A DNA stretch of 64,000 nucleotides, taken from NCBI GenBank assembly GCA_963777625.1, contig CAVZRO010000011.1, positions 62,001 through 126,000 on the forward strand, read 5' to 3'. The DNA comes from DATDIC01 sp963777625 (lineage in GTDB: Bacteria > Pseudomonadota > Alphaproteobacteria > Acetobacterales > Acetobacteraceae). Below, in pieces: positions 42,790 to 51,107 of this stretch. Position numbers and translations under genes: made by a program. Below the pieces are notes generated by a model, which worked only from the letters and a program-made list of their open reading frames with translations, was not told the DNA's origin and made no database searches. Positions within the stretch are counted from its first letter, which is position 1. Each line of letters opens with the position of its first letter.

Positions 42790-43569
42790 TCACACGTCCT
42801 TTAGCTCAATCCGGGCCAGGAAGGAGCGCAGGCGTTCGTGCGTCGGCGCGCCGAACACCTCACGCGGCGTGCCCTCCACCGCGACCCGGCCGGCGTCCAT
42901 GAACAGCACACGCGCGGCGACATCGCGGGCGAAGCTCATTTCGTGGGTGACCAGGATCATCGTCATGCCGTCGCGGGCGAGCTGGTGCACGACGGTCAGC
43001 ACCTCGCCCACCAATTCGGGGTCGAGAGCCGAGGTAATCTCGTCGAGCAGCAGCACCTTGGGGTTCATGGCGACAGCGCGGGCAATGCCGACACGCTGCT
43101 GCTGGCCGCCGGACAACTCACCGGGCAGGCTGTCGAATTTCTCACCGAGGCCGACGCGGGTCAGCCAGGTCTCCGCCAGTTCGCGGGCCGGCTGCTTGCC
43201 CATTCGGCGAACCTTGCGCAGCCCGAGCATGACGTTCTCGGCCGCGGTCAGGTGCGGGAACAAGTTGAAGTGCTGGAACACCATGCCGGTGCCGGCGCGG
43301 ATGCGGGCCAGTTCACGTTCCGAGCGGGGACGCCGGTCGGTGCGGTAGCCGACCTCGGTCCCGTCCACCTGGACCGATCCGCCGTCGTACCGCTCCAGCA
43401 GGTTGATGCAACGCAGCAGAGTCGTCTTGCCGCTGCCGCTGGCGCCGATCAGTGCCACCACTTGCCCGCGATGCACGTCCAGATCGACGCCGGAAAGCAC
43501 GCGCGTGGTCCCGAACGACTTGGTGAGGCCGCGCACCCGCACCAGAGGCGGCGCGTCATTCCCGGACAT
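42790..43569 (-). CDS. Polar amino-acid ABC transporter ATP-binding protein
   Basis: The 259-residue ATPase energises amino-acid import. Walker A LIGASGSGKTTLLRCINLLE, Q-loop GMVFQHFNLFPHLTAAENVM, signature LSGGQQQRVGIARAVAMNPK, Walker B VLLLDEITSALDPELVGEV and H-loop LVTHEMSFARDVA are all intact and match the GlnQ/HisP class. It is the last gene of a four-gene operon (binding protein, two permeases, ATPase) and overlaps the upstream permease gene by 14 bp. Confidence 0.95.
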   Translation of the reverse strand: MSGNDAPPLVRVRGLTKSFGTTRVLSGVDLDVHRGQVVALIGASGSGKTTLLRCINLLERYDGGSVQVDGTEVGYRTDRRPRSERELARIRAGTGMVFQHFNLFPHLTAAENVMLGLRKVRRMGKQPARELAETWLTRVGLGEKFDSLPGELSGGQQQRVGIARAVAMNPKVLLLDEITSALDPELVGEVLTVVHQLARDGMTMILVTHEMSFARDVAARVLFMDAGRVAVEGTPREVFGAPTHERLRSFLARIELKDV

Positions 43570-44203
43570 AGGCGAACCGGGCCTCCAGGCGACGCGCGGT
43601 GAACGACAGCGCGTAGTTTATGATGAAATAGATCAGCGCGCCCAGGACGTAGAGCGGCATGGGGCGGAAGGTACGGCCGATCACCTGCTGGATCGACAGC
43701 ATCAGATCGACGATGCCAACCAATGAGACCAGCGCGCTGCCCTTCACGGTATCGACCACCGTGTTCATCCAGGGCGGCAGGAAGCGGCGCAGCGCCTGCG
43801 GGAAGATCACGTACAGCATGCGCTGTTCAAAAGTGAGGCCGATCGCCTTCGCCGCCTCGGTCTGGCCGCGATGGATCGATTGCAAAGCGCCGCGCGCCAC
43901 CTCGGCCACGTGGGCCGTCTCGAACGCGATCAGCGCCACCAGCGCGGCCCACAGGCTGCCGATCTTCAGACCGGTTGCGGGGAGTGCATAGTAGATGAAG
44001 AAGATCAGCACCAGCAGCGGCGTGCCGCGCACCACGTCGCTGTAGACGCGGACCGGCCAGGCGATGACGCGGGGACCGTAGGTCAGCGCGGCGCCCAGGA
44101 TCAGGCCGAGAAACAGCGCGATCAGGACGACGAGGCCGGAGACCTCCAGGGTGACCAGCAGTCCCTTCCACAGGAACGGCAGGCTGGCGAGCATCACGTT
44201 CAT
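43556..44203 (-). CDS. Polar amino-acid ABC transporter permease
   Basis: The 215-residue inner-membrane permease has five predicted transmembrane helices and the HisM-type EAA loop (ARGALQSIHRGQTEAAKAIG) that contacts the ATPase. PLLVLIFFIYYALPATGLKI and GSALVSLVGIVDLMLSIQQV are typical of the His/Glu/Gln family. It overlaps the second permease by four bases and the ATPase by 14, so all are translationally coupled. Confidence 0.95.
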   Translation of the reverse strand: MNVMLASLPFLWKGLLVTLEVSGLVVLIALFLGLILGAALTYGPRVIAWPVRVYSDVVRGTPLLVLIFFIYYALPATGLKIGSLWAALVALIAFETAHVAEVARGALQSIHRGQTEAAKAIGLTFEQRMLYVIFPQALRRFLPPWMNTVVDTVKGSALVSLVGIVDLMLSIQQVIGRTFRPMPLYVLGALIYFIINYALSFTARRLEARFAYVRE

Positions 44204-44868
44204 GCGCGGACGATCGCGAAACGTCGTTCAAGCCCGCGCAGACCGATCAGCAGCAGCCAGCCGGTGACGAGATACATCGGCGTAACTACTGCGTACACCT
44301 CAATGATGCGAAACGTGTTGGTATAGATCCAGTTGGCACCATAGGCGAGTTCCGGCACGGCGATAACGGAGGCCAGCGAGGTATCCTTGAACAAGGATAT
44401 GAACGCATTGCCGAGCGAGGGCAGCACGATGCGGAACATCGTCGGCAGCGTGACCCAGACCACCCGCTGTGCCGGGGTGAGGCCGATCGCGCGGCCGGCA
44501 TCGAGCAGCCCGCGCGGGATGGACTCCAGCCCGGCGCGGAACACCTCCACCAGATAGGCGCCGGCATAGACCGACAGCGTGATGATGAAGCTGGTGGTCG
44601 CATTGTAGGCGAAGCCGCCGACGCTGGGGATGCCGTAGAACACCAGATAGACCAGCAGCAGCAGCGGCACGTTGCGGATGAATTCGACATAGGCCCCGAT
44701 CAGGGCGCGCACGACGCGCCCCGACGCGGTGGCCAGCAGCGCCAGCGCCAGGCCGATCACCACGCCGGCAATGATGCCGACCAGGGCGAGTTCCAGACTC
44801 AGCACCAAGCCCCATTCCAGCCGGCCGAAATAGCGCCAGACGAAATGGAAATTGAGGTGGTAGTTCAC
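44200..44868 (-). CDS. Polar amino-acid ABC transporter permease
   Basis: The 222-residue partner permease has RNVPLLLLVYLVFYGIPSVG, the EAA loop FRAGLESIPRGLLDAGRAIG and DTSLASVIAVPELAYGANWI. Together with the 43556-44203 product it forms the heterodimeric membrane channel. It starts 18 bp after the binding-protein stop. Five transmembrane helices are expected. Confidence 0.95.
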   Translation of the reverse strand: MNYHLNFHFVWRYFGRLEWGLVLSLELALVGIIAGVVIGLALALLATASGRVVRALIGAYVEFIRNVPLLLLVYLVFYGIPSVGGFAYNATTSFIITLSVYAGAYLVEVFRAGLESIPRGLLDAGRAIGLTPAQRVVWVTLPTMFRIVLPSLGNAFISLFKDTSLASVIAVPELAYGANWIYTNTFRIIEVYAVVTPMYLVTGWLLLIGLRGLERRFAIVRA

Positions 44869-44886
44869 CCTGGATCGGGGTGCCGT

Positions 44887-45753
44887 TCAGATGGGTGGGA
44901 ACCCCGGCACTTGGCGCGGCGGCGTTTCGCCAAAGAACTCCTGGAACGCGGCGGTATAGATTTCCGGCTGATGACCATGCATGGCGACGTTGAAGCAGGT
45001 GTTGACCCATAGCAGCCAGTCAGGGTCGCCCTGGCGCACCGCCGCGCTGTAAAGCTGCGCTTCGTAGGCGTAACCCGGGTCCTTGTAGGCGCCTGGGTTC
45101 TTCTTGATCAGCCATTTCACCGTGGAAGCGTCCACCACCGCGACATCGGCGCGGTTCGCGGTAATCGCCTGGAATACATTGGCCTGGGTGTCGAGCTGCA
45201 GCACCTGCGCGTCCGGCAGCGCATTGTGCACCAGCGTATCGGCATCCACATTCTGCAGCACCGACGCACGCACCTGTTTCCCGGCGCCTTTCAGTGCATC
45301 GTAGGTCTGCCACTTGCCCGACGGCGTGGTCATCAGCGCGGCGCCTTCCACGTAATAGGGCCGCGAAAACGCCACGAGTTGCGCCCGGGCCGGCGAAACC
45401 GTCATGAACTGGATGACGACATCCACCTTTCCCGTCGTGATGTTGGGAACGCGCGCCGCCGGGTCCTGGAGCACATATTCCACTTTGGTTTCGTCGTCGA
45501 ACAGGCCCTTGGCGAGGATGCGCGCCATGGCGATGTCCATGCCGGTGAGCTTTCCCTGGTCATCCTCGAAATGCCAGGGCGGGTTGGTGGAACCGGTGCC
45601 GACGATCAGGTGGCCGCGGTCGAGCACTGTGCGCAACAGCGATGCGGGCGCCGCCTGTGCCGCGGCTCGCGGGGCGTCCAGTGCGACGGCGGCGGCGAGC
45701 ACGGCGCCGGCACCGCCGAGGGCGAGGAAGTTGCGTCGTTGCGGCTGGTCCAT
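44887..45753 (-). CDS. Amino-acid ABC transporter substrate-binding protein (family 3)
   Basis: The 288-residue periplasmic protein has a signal with a QRRNFLALGG twin-arginine-like motif and a hydrophobic core ending APRAAAQA, then the family-3 fold: LLRTVLDRGHLIVGTGSTNP, LTGMDIAMARILAKGLF and DVVIQFMTVSPARAQLVAFS. The ATG at 45753 is preceded by GGGAGG; longer open frames lead into repeats. It is the first gene of the 42.8-45.8 kb importer operon. The ligand is probably a polar or acidic amino acid but cannot be fixed. Confidence 0.93.
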   Translation of the reverse strand: MDQPQRRNFLALGGAGAVLAAAVALDAPRAAAQAAPASLLRTVLDRGHLIVGTGSTNPPWHFEDDQGKLTGMDIAMARILAKGLFDDETKVEYVLQDPAARVPNITTGKVDVVIQFMTVSPARAQLVAFSRPYYVEGAALMTTPSGKWQTYDALKGAGKQVRASVLQNVDADTLVHNALPDAQVLQLDTQANVFQAITANRADVAVVDASTVKWLIKKNPGAYKDPGYAYEAQLYSAAVRQGDPDWLLWVNTCFNVAMHGHQPEIYTAAFQEFFGETPPRQVPGFPPI

Positions 45754-45908
45754 CGGTGCCTCCCGGGGAGCTTTTGCTCGTTGCTGAAGTGCGTGAGACT
45801 GGCACAGACGATCTGACGGGGGAAGCGCGAGTGATATGACGCGGCGGCTGGTGGAATGTTGGTGCGCGGGGGCGTGTAGCGGCGGGCGTGTTGTAGGTGG
45901 CGGCCTGG

Positions 45909-46130
45909 TTATACGGGACCGCATTGCGGATGACCGGTCCTGCCGGTGTTGCCCGGCGTAACGTGAAGCGAACGAGCGGCGCGGTGGGCGACAAAGTCGT
46001 GGATGGCCGGGACAAGCCGGACAAGCCCGGCCATGACGGCAAGGGGCCGGCCATGGCGGAAAGGGGCCGGCCATGGCGGAAAGGGGCCGGCCATGGCGGA
46101 AAGGGTCAGTATCAACGCGGGTTGGGATTA
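45909..46130. repeat. Composite dispersed repeat, copy C, with internal triplication
   Basis: This long copy of the element at 9638-9790 begins TTATACGGGACCGCATTGCG, keeps AACGTGAAGCGAACGAGCGG and GACAAAGTCGTGGATGGCC and the TCAGTATCAACGCGGGTTGG end. Between hairpin and end it has three head-to-tail copies of GGAAAGGGGCCGGCCATGGC (about 46038-46103). Confidence 0.9.
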
Positions 46131-46146
46131 CCGACCGATCCGTGCT

Positions 46147-46210
46147 GCGACCCGTCCCCTAATCCCTCCCCTTGCGGGGCCCCTTGCGGGAGGGGTTACG
46201 GGAGGGGATC
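46147..46210. repeat. Expanded CCCCTCCC hairpin repeat
   Basis: CCCGTCCCCTAATCCCTCCC, CTTGCGGGGCCCCTTGCGGG and AGGGGTTACGGGAGGGGA form a nested palindrome related to the 14941 and 42746 hairpins. It lies after the stop of the second amino-acid binding protein and may act as its terminator. Confidence 0.8.
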
Positions 46211-46244
46211 GCTTGCCGTTCGGATCGTGCGGACCACGCCGCTG

Positions 46245-47093
46245 CTACAGATCAGCATCCACCGGGATCGTGTCCGGCTTCACCCCCATCTTCAGCAGCC
46301 CCACGCGCATCCAGTCCGCCACTTGGCGCGAGCCGGCGTTGTAGTCCACCCAGGCGTCGAGAAAATCGCGCCACCTCCGGTCCGGCTCTTCCTGGATTCC
46401 CATTGCGCTCGGCAACGCCACCACCGGCTGTTTCAGCACCACCGCCTGAGACAGCTCCGGCGCCTTGGCGGTCACGCTCAGTCCCTGGATCAATCCGTAG
46501 ATAATGCAATCGCCGCGTCCCGACTGCATCGTCAGGATCGCGCTGGAACCGTCCTTCACCTCGATCACCTGGGCCTTGGGCGCATAGCGCGCCACCAGCG
46601 TATCGGTCAGCGAGCCGATCAGCGACACCAGGCGCACGCTCGGCTGGTTCAGGTCCGCCCATGTGCGCGCCGCAAATCCCGGCCGCGACACATAGCCGAA
46701 CGGGTGCAGGTAATAGGCCCGCGAGAAACCAATCGACAGCGCCCGCTGTGCCGTCGGGTTCAGCGCGAACGCCAGATCGACCTTGTTGCTCTGCAAATCC
46801 AGCACCGACGTGCCATAGGTTCCTTCCACATAACCCAGCCGCACGTTCAGCGCCGCCGCGATGCTGTGCGCCATGTCGATCGCGGCGCCGGACCAGGTGC
46901 CGTTCGCCAGGTCCTTGTCGAAGAAGGGCGTCTCCCCCGGCAATGCCGCGATCCGCAGCACGCCCGTCCGCCTGACCCGATCGAGCGTCGATTCGCCTCC
47001 TGCGCCCGGAGCGGTCTGCGCCGCCGCGCTGCCGCCCAGCACCGCCGCACCTGCCGCGGCAACCAGCCCACTCAGGCCTCGTCTCGTTTGCAT
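46245..47093 (-). CDS. Second amino-acid-type ABC substrate-binding protein (family 3)
   Basis: The 282-residue protein has a signal peptide (MQTRRGLSGLVAAAGAAVLG then GSAAAQ), and the family-3 core: LDRVRRTGVLRIAALPGETP, WSGAAIDMAHSIAAALNVRL, NKVDLAFALNPTAQRALSIG and AFLSPVG-like YYLHPFGYVSRPG. It has no own permeases but lies next to the complete amino-acid importer, which it may share. It is followed upstream by the racemase gene with a one-base gap, so it is transcribed with the racemase and LLM genes, suggesting a common substrate. Confidence 0.9.
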   Translation of the reverse strand: MQTRRGLSGLVAAAGAAVLGGSAAAQTAPGAGGESTLDRVRRTGVLRIAALPGETPFFDKDLANGTWSGAAIDMAHSIAAALNVRLGYVEGTYGTSVLDLQSNKVDLAFALNPTAQRALSIGFSRAYYLHPFGYVSRPGFAARTWADLNQPSVRLVSLIGSLTDTLVARYAPKAQVIEVKDGSSAILTMQSGRGDCIIYGLIQGLSVTAKAPELSQAVVLKQPVVALPSAMGIQEEPDRRWRDFLDAWVDYNAGSRQVADWMRVGLLKMGVKPDTIPVDADL

Positions 47094-47094
47094 G

Positions 47095-47820
47095 CTACCC
47101 CCCGTATCGCCGTGGTTTCAGCCCGGCATGGAACCATTCGACGAAGCTGATGATGTCATAGACCGGCACCCCGAACGCGCGTTCGATGCTGGCCGAATAC
47201 GGCGGCAAGTTAGTACACTCGGAAACGATTGCGCCGACATCCGGGTTGCGCCCCAGCAGTTCCTCCGCCATGCCGAGTACCTCGCGTTCCTGCGCGGCGA
47301 AGTCCACCACCGGCTGTCCCGAACGCAGATTGTGCCGGAACACGCCGTCCGGCGGCATGCCCACCATCGGCAGCCCCGGCTCCACGCCGGCCGCGCGGAA
47401 GTGATCCGGGCTCAGCGCCGCCGCATCCGCGGTCAGCACGCCGACCCGCTGCCCGCGCGGCAGGATGCTCTGCACCAGCGGGATCTGCAGCAGGCTGGAG
47501 GTCGCCATCGGCACCGGACAATGCGCCACCAGATGTGGATGCAGCACCGCCAGGAACCCGCAGCTCGTGGTGATCCCGTCCACGCCCAGCGCCACCAGTT
47601 CGTCCGCCGCTTTCAGGAACAGATCCAGCATGCCGTCCGCGTTCGGCTTGACGATCCGGTCCGGCGTCGCACCGTGCACCACCGCATATTGCACCGGAAA
47701 CCGCCAGGTCGGCCCGTAGCCGATATCCCCAGGCAGGCGCTGGAACTTCGTATCCAGCACCATGATCCCGATGGTCACGCCGTGCACCGGCACGCGCCTG
47801 GTCAGGCGCTTGTTCATCAT
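47095..47820 (-). CDS. Aspartate/glutamate racemase-family protein
   Basis: The 241-residue protein has the two-cysteine layout of the Asp/Glu/hydantoin racemase superfamily: DGITTSCGFLAVLHPHLV (first cysteine, residue about 86) and AIVSECTNLPPYSASIERAF (second cysteine, residue about 200). VGVLTADAAALSPDHFRAAG is the inter-domain strand. Members racemise amino acids or hydantoins or isomerise maleate; the specific reaction is unknown. It overlaps the LLM oxidoreductase gene by four bases and adjoins a binding protein, implying uptake and stereo-inversion of an imported compound. Confidence 0.9.
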   Translation of the reverse strand: MMNKRLTRRVPVHGVTIGIMVLDTKFQRLPGDIGYGPTWRFPVQYAVVHGATPDRIVKPNADGMLDLFLKAADELVALGVDGITTSCGFLAVLHPHLVAHCPVPMATSSLLQIPLVQSILPRGQRVGVLTADAAALSPDHFRAAGVEPGLPMVGMPPDGVFRHNLRSGQPVVDFAAQEREVLGMAEELLGRNPDVGAIVSECTNLPPYSASIERAFGVPVYDIISFVEWFHAGLKPRRYGG

Positions 47821-48875
47821 GCTTGCCTCCCCGCCAGTTGCGGCGCCACTTTTTGCATGAACAGCGTCAGGCTGTGCGCCGCTACCTCATACGGCATCGG
47901 GCCGAGCCGGAACTGCATGATCACCCCGCCGACGCCGATCTTCTTGATCTCCGCCAGTTGCTCCGCCACCGTGGCCGGCGATCCGTGGATCAGCGCGTGG
48001 CCGGCGACGGTACGCGCGGCCGGCGCCATCGGCCCCGGTGTCGTCGTCTGCAATCGCAAGCCGGTTTCGCGATATACTTTCTCCCGCATCGCCGCGCGCT
48101 GCACCTGCATCAACTCGAACGCCGGGATGCCGAGCTGCGCCGCCTCGGCGTCCGTCTCCGCCACCATCACGTTGCGCCACACCCAGCACTGATCGAGGCA
48201 GGCAGCCACGCCCGCTTCATCGACGCCCTCATCGCGCAAGGTCCGGCAATAGAGCGCCATCCGTTGCCGGGTTACCTCCAGCGACTGCACGTTCATCAGG
48301 AACGGCCGCCGCTGGCGCGCCAGCTCCACCATGGAGGCTTCGCCGGACGCGCCGCGGATGATCGGCGGATGCGGGCGCGAATAGGGACGCGGCCGCAGCA
48401 TCGGCACCCGCAACTGCCAGAACCGCCCTTCATGCGTAAAGGGCTCGCCGCTCCAGGCCCGGAACAGAATCTGCTCGGCCTCCTCCAGCCGCGCCTGGGC
48501 TTCGTCCGGATCGATTCCGTATCCCTGGTAATCATAGACATTGTAAGCAGTTCCGCGCCCCAGCCCGACGATCAGCCGGCCGCGGCTGATATTGTCGATC
48601 AGCGACAATTGCTCCGCCATGCGGATCGGGTGATGCAGCGACATCTGCGCCACCGCGAAGCCGATCTTCGCCCGCTTCGTCGCCACCGCCAGCGCCGCGG
48701 CAAAGCTGACCGGATCGACATAGGCGCAGAGACCATCGAAATGATGTTCGGCCAGCCACAGCACGTCGAAGCCGAGTTCGTCGGACAGGCGGGCTTCGGC
48801 GAGCGTCTCTTCGATCACCGCCCCGTCGCGCGCCGGATCCCGGCTTTCGGGAAACAGGAAATTGCTGAACTTCAC
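47817..48875 (-). CDS. LLM-class flavin-dependent monooxygenase
   Basis: The 352-residue luciferase-fold protein starts MKFSNFLFPESRDPARDGAV and has FDVLWLAEHHFDGLCAYVDP, KIGFAVAQMSLHHPIRMAEQ and GRLIVGLGRGTAYNVYDYQG, characteristic of FMN-dependent bacterial luciferase-like monooxygenases of the alkanal branch. The C-terminus (IKKIGVGGVIMQFRLGPMPY) is intact. It is the first gene of the LLM-racemase-binding protein operon and probably oxidises the imported compound. The flavin must come from a separate reductase. Confidence 0.92.
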   Translation of the reverse strand: MKFSNFLFPESRDPARDGAVIEETLAEARLSDELGFDVLWLAEHHFDGLCAYVDPVSFAAALAVATKRAKIGFAVAQMSLHHPIRMAEQLSLIDNISRGRLIVGLGRGTAYNVYDYQGYGIDPDEAQARLEEAEQILFRAWSGEPFTHEGRFWQLRVPMLRPRPYSRPHPPIIRGASGEASMVELARQRRPFLMNVQSLEVTRQRMALYCRTLRDEGVDEAGVAACLDQCWVWRNVMVAETDAEAAQLGIPAFELMQVQRAAMREKVYRETGLRLQTTTPGPMAPAARTVAGHALIHGSPATVAEQLAEIKKIGVGGVIMQFRLGPMPYEVAAHSLTLFMQKVAPQLAGRQA

Positions 48876-48895
48876 CCCGGACTCCTTTAAGTCTC

Positions 48896-48974
48896 AGCAG
48901 AAATTCGTTGATAGCGGGACGCCAACAACCCCCCACTCCGGCCCTCCCCCCTTGCAAGGGGGGAGGGAGAACGG
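48896..48974. repeat. Dispersed repeat (AGCAGAAATTCGTTGAT type), second copy
   Basis: The block starts AGCAGAAATTCGTTGATAG and ends with a perfect GC-rich palindrome (arms CCCTCCCCCCTTG and CAAGGGGGGAGGG, 48943-48968) and AGAACG. It matches 8399-8482 in layout. It lies between the LLM gene start and the stop of the DAO gene. Confidence 0.85.
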
Positions 48975-48985
48975 CGCAGCCTTGG

Positions 48986-50089
48986 TCAGTTGAAAAACCG
49001 TGCCGGCCGGAAGTCCTTCAGCTCCGCCCGCTCCCGTCCGCGCGCCACCTCATCGGCGATCGCCGCCCCCAAAAACGGCGACATCGTCACGCCGCTATGC
49101 GTGATCCCCATATAATACCCGCGCACCCGCGGCACCGGTCCGATCGCCGAGAAATGGTCGCCCGGGATCGGCCGTATCGCGATCCGCACCGCCTCCGGCG
49201 ACACCTCCCCAATCGACGGCAGCAGCCGCCGCGCCCGCGCCACCAGGTCGCGCGCTTCCGGCATCTCGGCGCTCAGCTTGCTATCGATCGAAAGCGTCGC
49301 GTCGGTCGGGTTCCAGTGCAGCATCAGCCGGCCTGCTCCGTCCGGCCGCGCGTCGATCAACGGCGTGCGCACCACCCGCGCCAAACACGTCGCCACCGGC
49401 GGCGTGAACACCAGGAATCCCACCGTCGGCGCCAGCGGCAGATGCAGGCCGGTCTCGCGCATCGGATCGTTCGCCCACCGCCCGGCGCAGTTCACCACCA
49501 CGTCCGCCGCGTGTTGCGTGCCGTCCGCGGTGCGCACGCCGGTCACCCGGTCGCCGCTCATCACGATCTCCGCCACCCGGGCGCCGCAGATAAGCCGCGC
49601 CCCGTGCCGCCGCGCCGCCGACAACATGGCGTGCGCATACGGCACCGGATCCAGCCAGCCCTCATCGGGGAAATACGCCACCGGCGCGTCGCCCACGGTG
49701 GCGAGATCGATATCCGGCTCCAGCTCCAGCAATTGTTTCGGCGTGATCCATTCCGCCGCGTAGCCCCATGCCTGCAACCGTTCCACATTGGCGGCCTGCT
49801 CCGCGCGCGCTTCCTCCGGCTCCCATTCCAGGCTGCCGCCGCCATGCCACCATGGCGTGGCCCCGAACTCCTCCCGCAACGCCGCGTGCGCCTTCATGCC
49901 GGCCAGATTCAGCTCGTGATACGGACGCGGCGGCTTGTTGTGCGCGTTGGTCCAGGCATAGCTGATGCCGGACGTGCCGCCGCCGACCCGGCCGGCCTCC
50001 AGCACCAGCACCTGTGCCCCGGCCTGGGCCAGCCGGAACGCCGCCGAGGCGCCCATCACGCCTGCCCCGATCACGATCACATTCGGCAT
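48986..50089 (-). CDS. FAD-dependent oxidoreductase (DAO family)
   Basis: The 367-residue flavoprotein starts MPNVIVIGAGVMGASAAFRL, the Rossmann dinucleotide motif, and has VLEAGRVGGGTSGISYAWTN, DVVVNCAGRWANDPM and the C-terminal GYYMGITHSGVTMSPFLGAA, as in glycine/D-amino-acid oxidases and sarcosine-oxidase-like dehydrogenases. It oxidatively deaminates an amino acid or N-methyl amino acid. The ATG at 50089 was chosen because GAGVMG follows at once. It is 34 bp after the oligopeptide ATPase stop on the same strand and may act on compounds imported by that system. Confidence 0.92.
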   Translation of the reverse strand: MPNVIVIGAGVMGASAAFRLAQAGAQVLVLEAGRVGGGTSGISYAWTNAHNKPPRPYHELNLAGMKAHAALREEFGATPWWHGGGSLEWEPEEARAEQAANVERLQAWGYAAEWITPKQLLELEPDIDLATVGDAPVAYFPDEGWLDPVPYAHAMLSAARRHGARLICGARVAEIVMSGDRVTGVRTADGTQHAADVVVNCAGRWANDPMRETGLHLPLAPTVGFLVFTPPVATCLARVVRTPLIDARPDGAGRLMLHWNPTDATLSIDSKLSAEMPEARDLVARARRLLPSIGEVSPEAVRIAIRPIPGDHFSAIGPVPRVRGYYMGITHSGVTMSPFLGAAIADEVARGRERAELKDFRPARFFN

Positions 50090-50123
50090 CGATCCCGTTC
50101 TCCTGCTCGTATCGTCGCTGTCG

Positions 50124-51107
50124 TCAGCGTGGGTAATGGCACGCCACCAGCCGCCCGTCACCCGCCGCGCCCAGTACCGGCACCTCCGCCGCGCAGCGCG
50201 CCTGCGCCGCCGGGCAACGGGTGCGAAACGCACAGCCGGACGGGCGCTCCATCGCGCTCGGCAGCTCACCGCCGAGCGGCTCCGCCACGCGCGCCCCCGG
50301 GTCCGGCACCGGTATCGCCTGCAACAATGCGTGCGTGTAATGGTGCCGCGGATGCTCGAACAGCGCCTCGGTCTCCGCCAGCTCCACGATGCGGCCGAGA
50401 TACATCACGGCCACCCGGTTGCTGATGAAACGCACCGACGCCAGGTCGTGCGATATATACACATAAGTCAGCCCGAGCCGATCCTGCAACGACACCAGCA
50501 GATTGAGGATCTGCGCCCGCACCGACACATCCAGCGACGACACCGGCTCGTCGCAGATCAGCACCCGCGGCGACACCGCGAGCGCCCGCGCGATCCCCAC
50601 CCGCTGCCGCTGGCCGCCGCTGAATTCGTGGGGAAACCGGCCGGCATGCGCCGCCTCCAGCCCGACCAGCCCGAGCAGCTCCGCGACGCGTTCCTCCCAC
50701 TCCGCCGCCGGCGCGTGGCGATGCACGCGGAACGGCTCCATCACCGTCCGCCCGATGCTCCATCGAGGGTTCAGCGACAAATAAGGATCCTGGAACACAT
50801 ACTGGATGCCGCGCCGGACCTTCAGCGCCGCGCCACGATCGGGGCCCGCCAGCAGCGGCACGATATCCACGCCATCCAGCCGCACGCGCCCCGCCGTGGG
50901 CGGCACCAGATGCAGTATGGCGCGCGCCGTCGTGGTCTTGCCGCAGCCGCTTTCGCCGACCAGCCCCAGGCATTCGCCGCCATCCACCGCGAACGATACG
51001 TCGTCGACCGCGCGGATCTCCCCGTCCGCCCGCGCGCCCAGCAAGGCGCGTCGCAGCACTGGGTAGGTCTTCCGCAGCCCCTCCACTTCCAGAATCGGTG
51101 CGCTCAT
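50124..51107 (-). CDS. Dipeptide/oligopeptide ABC ATPase (DppF/OppF type)
   Basis: The 327-residue ATPase has Walker A GESGCGKTTTARAILHLVPP, Q-loop QYVFQDPYLSLNPRWSIGRT, signature FSGGQRQRVGIARALAVSPR, Walker B VLICDEPVSSLDVSVRA and the C-terminal oligopeptide extension HHYTHALLQAIPVPDPG and CAFRTRCPAAQARC, in which cysteines may hold an Fe-S cluster. It overlaps the other ATPase gene by four bases (ATGA) and forms the distal part of the permease operon. Confidence 0.94.
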   Translation of the reverse strand: MSAPILEVEGLRKTYPVLRRALLGARADGEIRAVDDVSFAVDGGECLGLVGESGCGKTTTARAILHLVPPTAGRVRLDGVDIVPLLAGPDRGAALKVRRGIQYVFQDPYLSLNPRWSIGRTVMEPFRVHRHAPAAEWEERVAELLGLVGLEAAHAGRFPHEFSGGQRQRVGIARALAVSPRVLICDEPVSSLDVSVRAQILNLLVSLQDRLGLTYVYISHDLASVRFISNRVAVMYLGRIVELAETEALFEHPRHHYTHALLQAIPVPDPGARVAEPLGGELPSAMERPSGCAFRTRCPAAQARCAAEVPVLGAAGDGRLVACHYPR

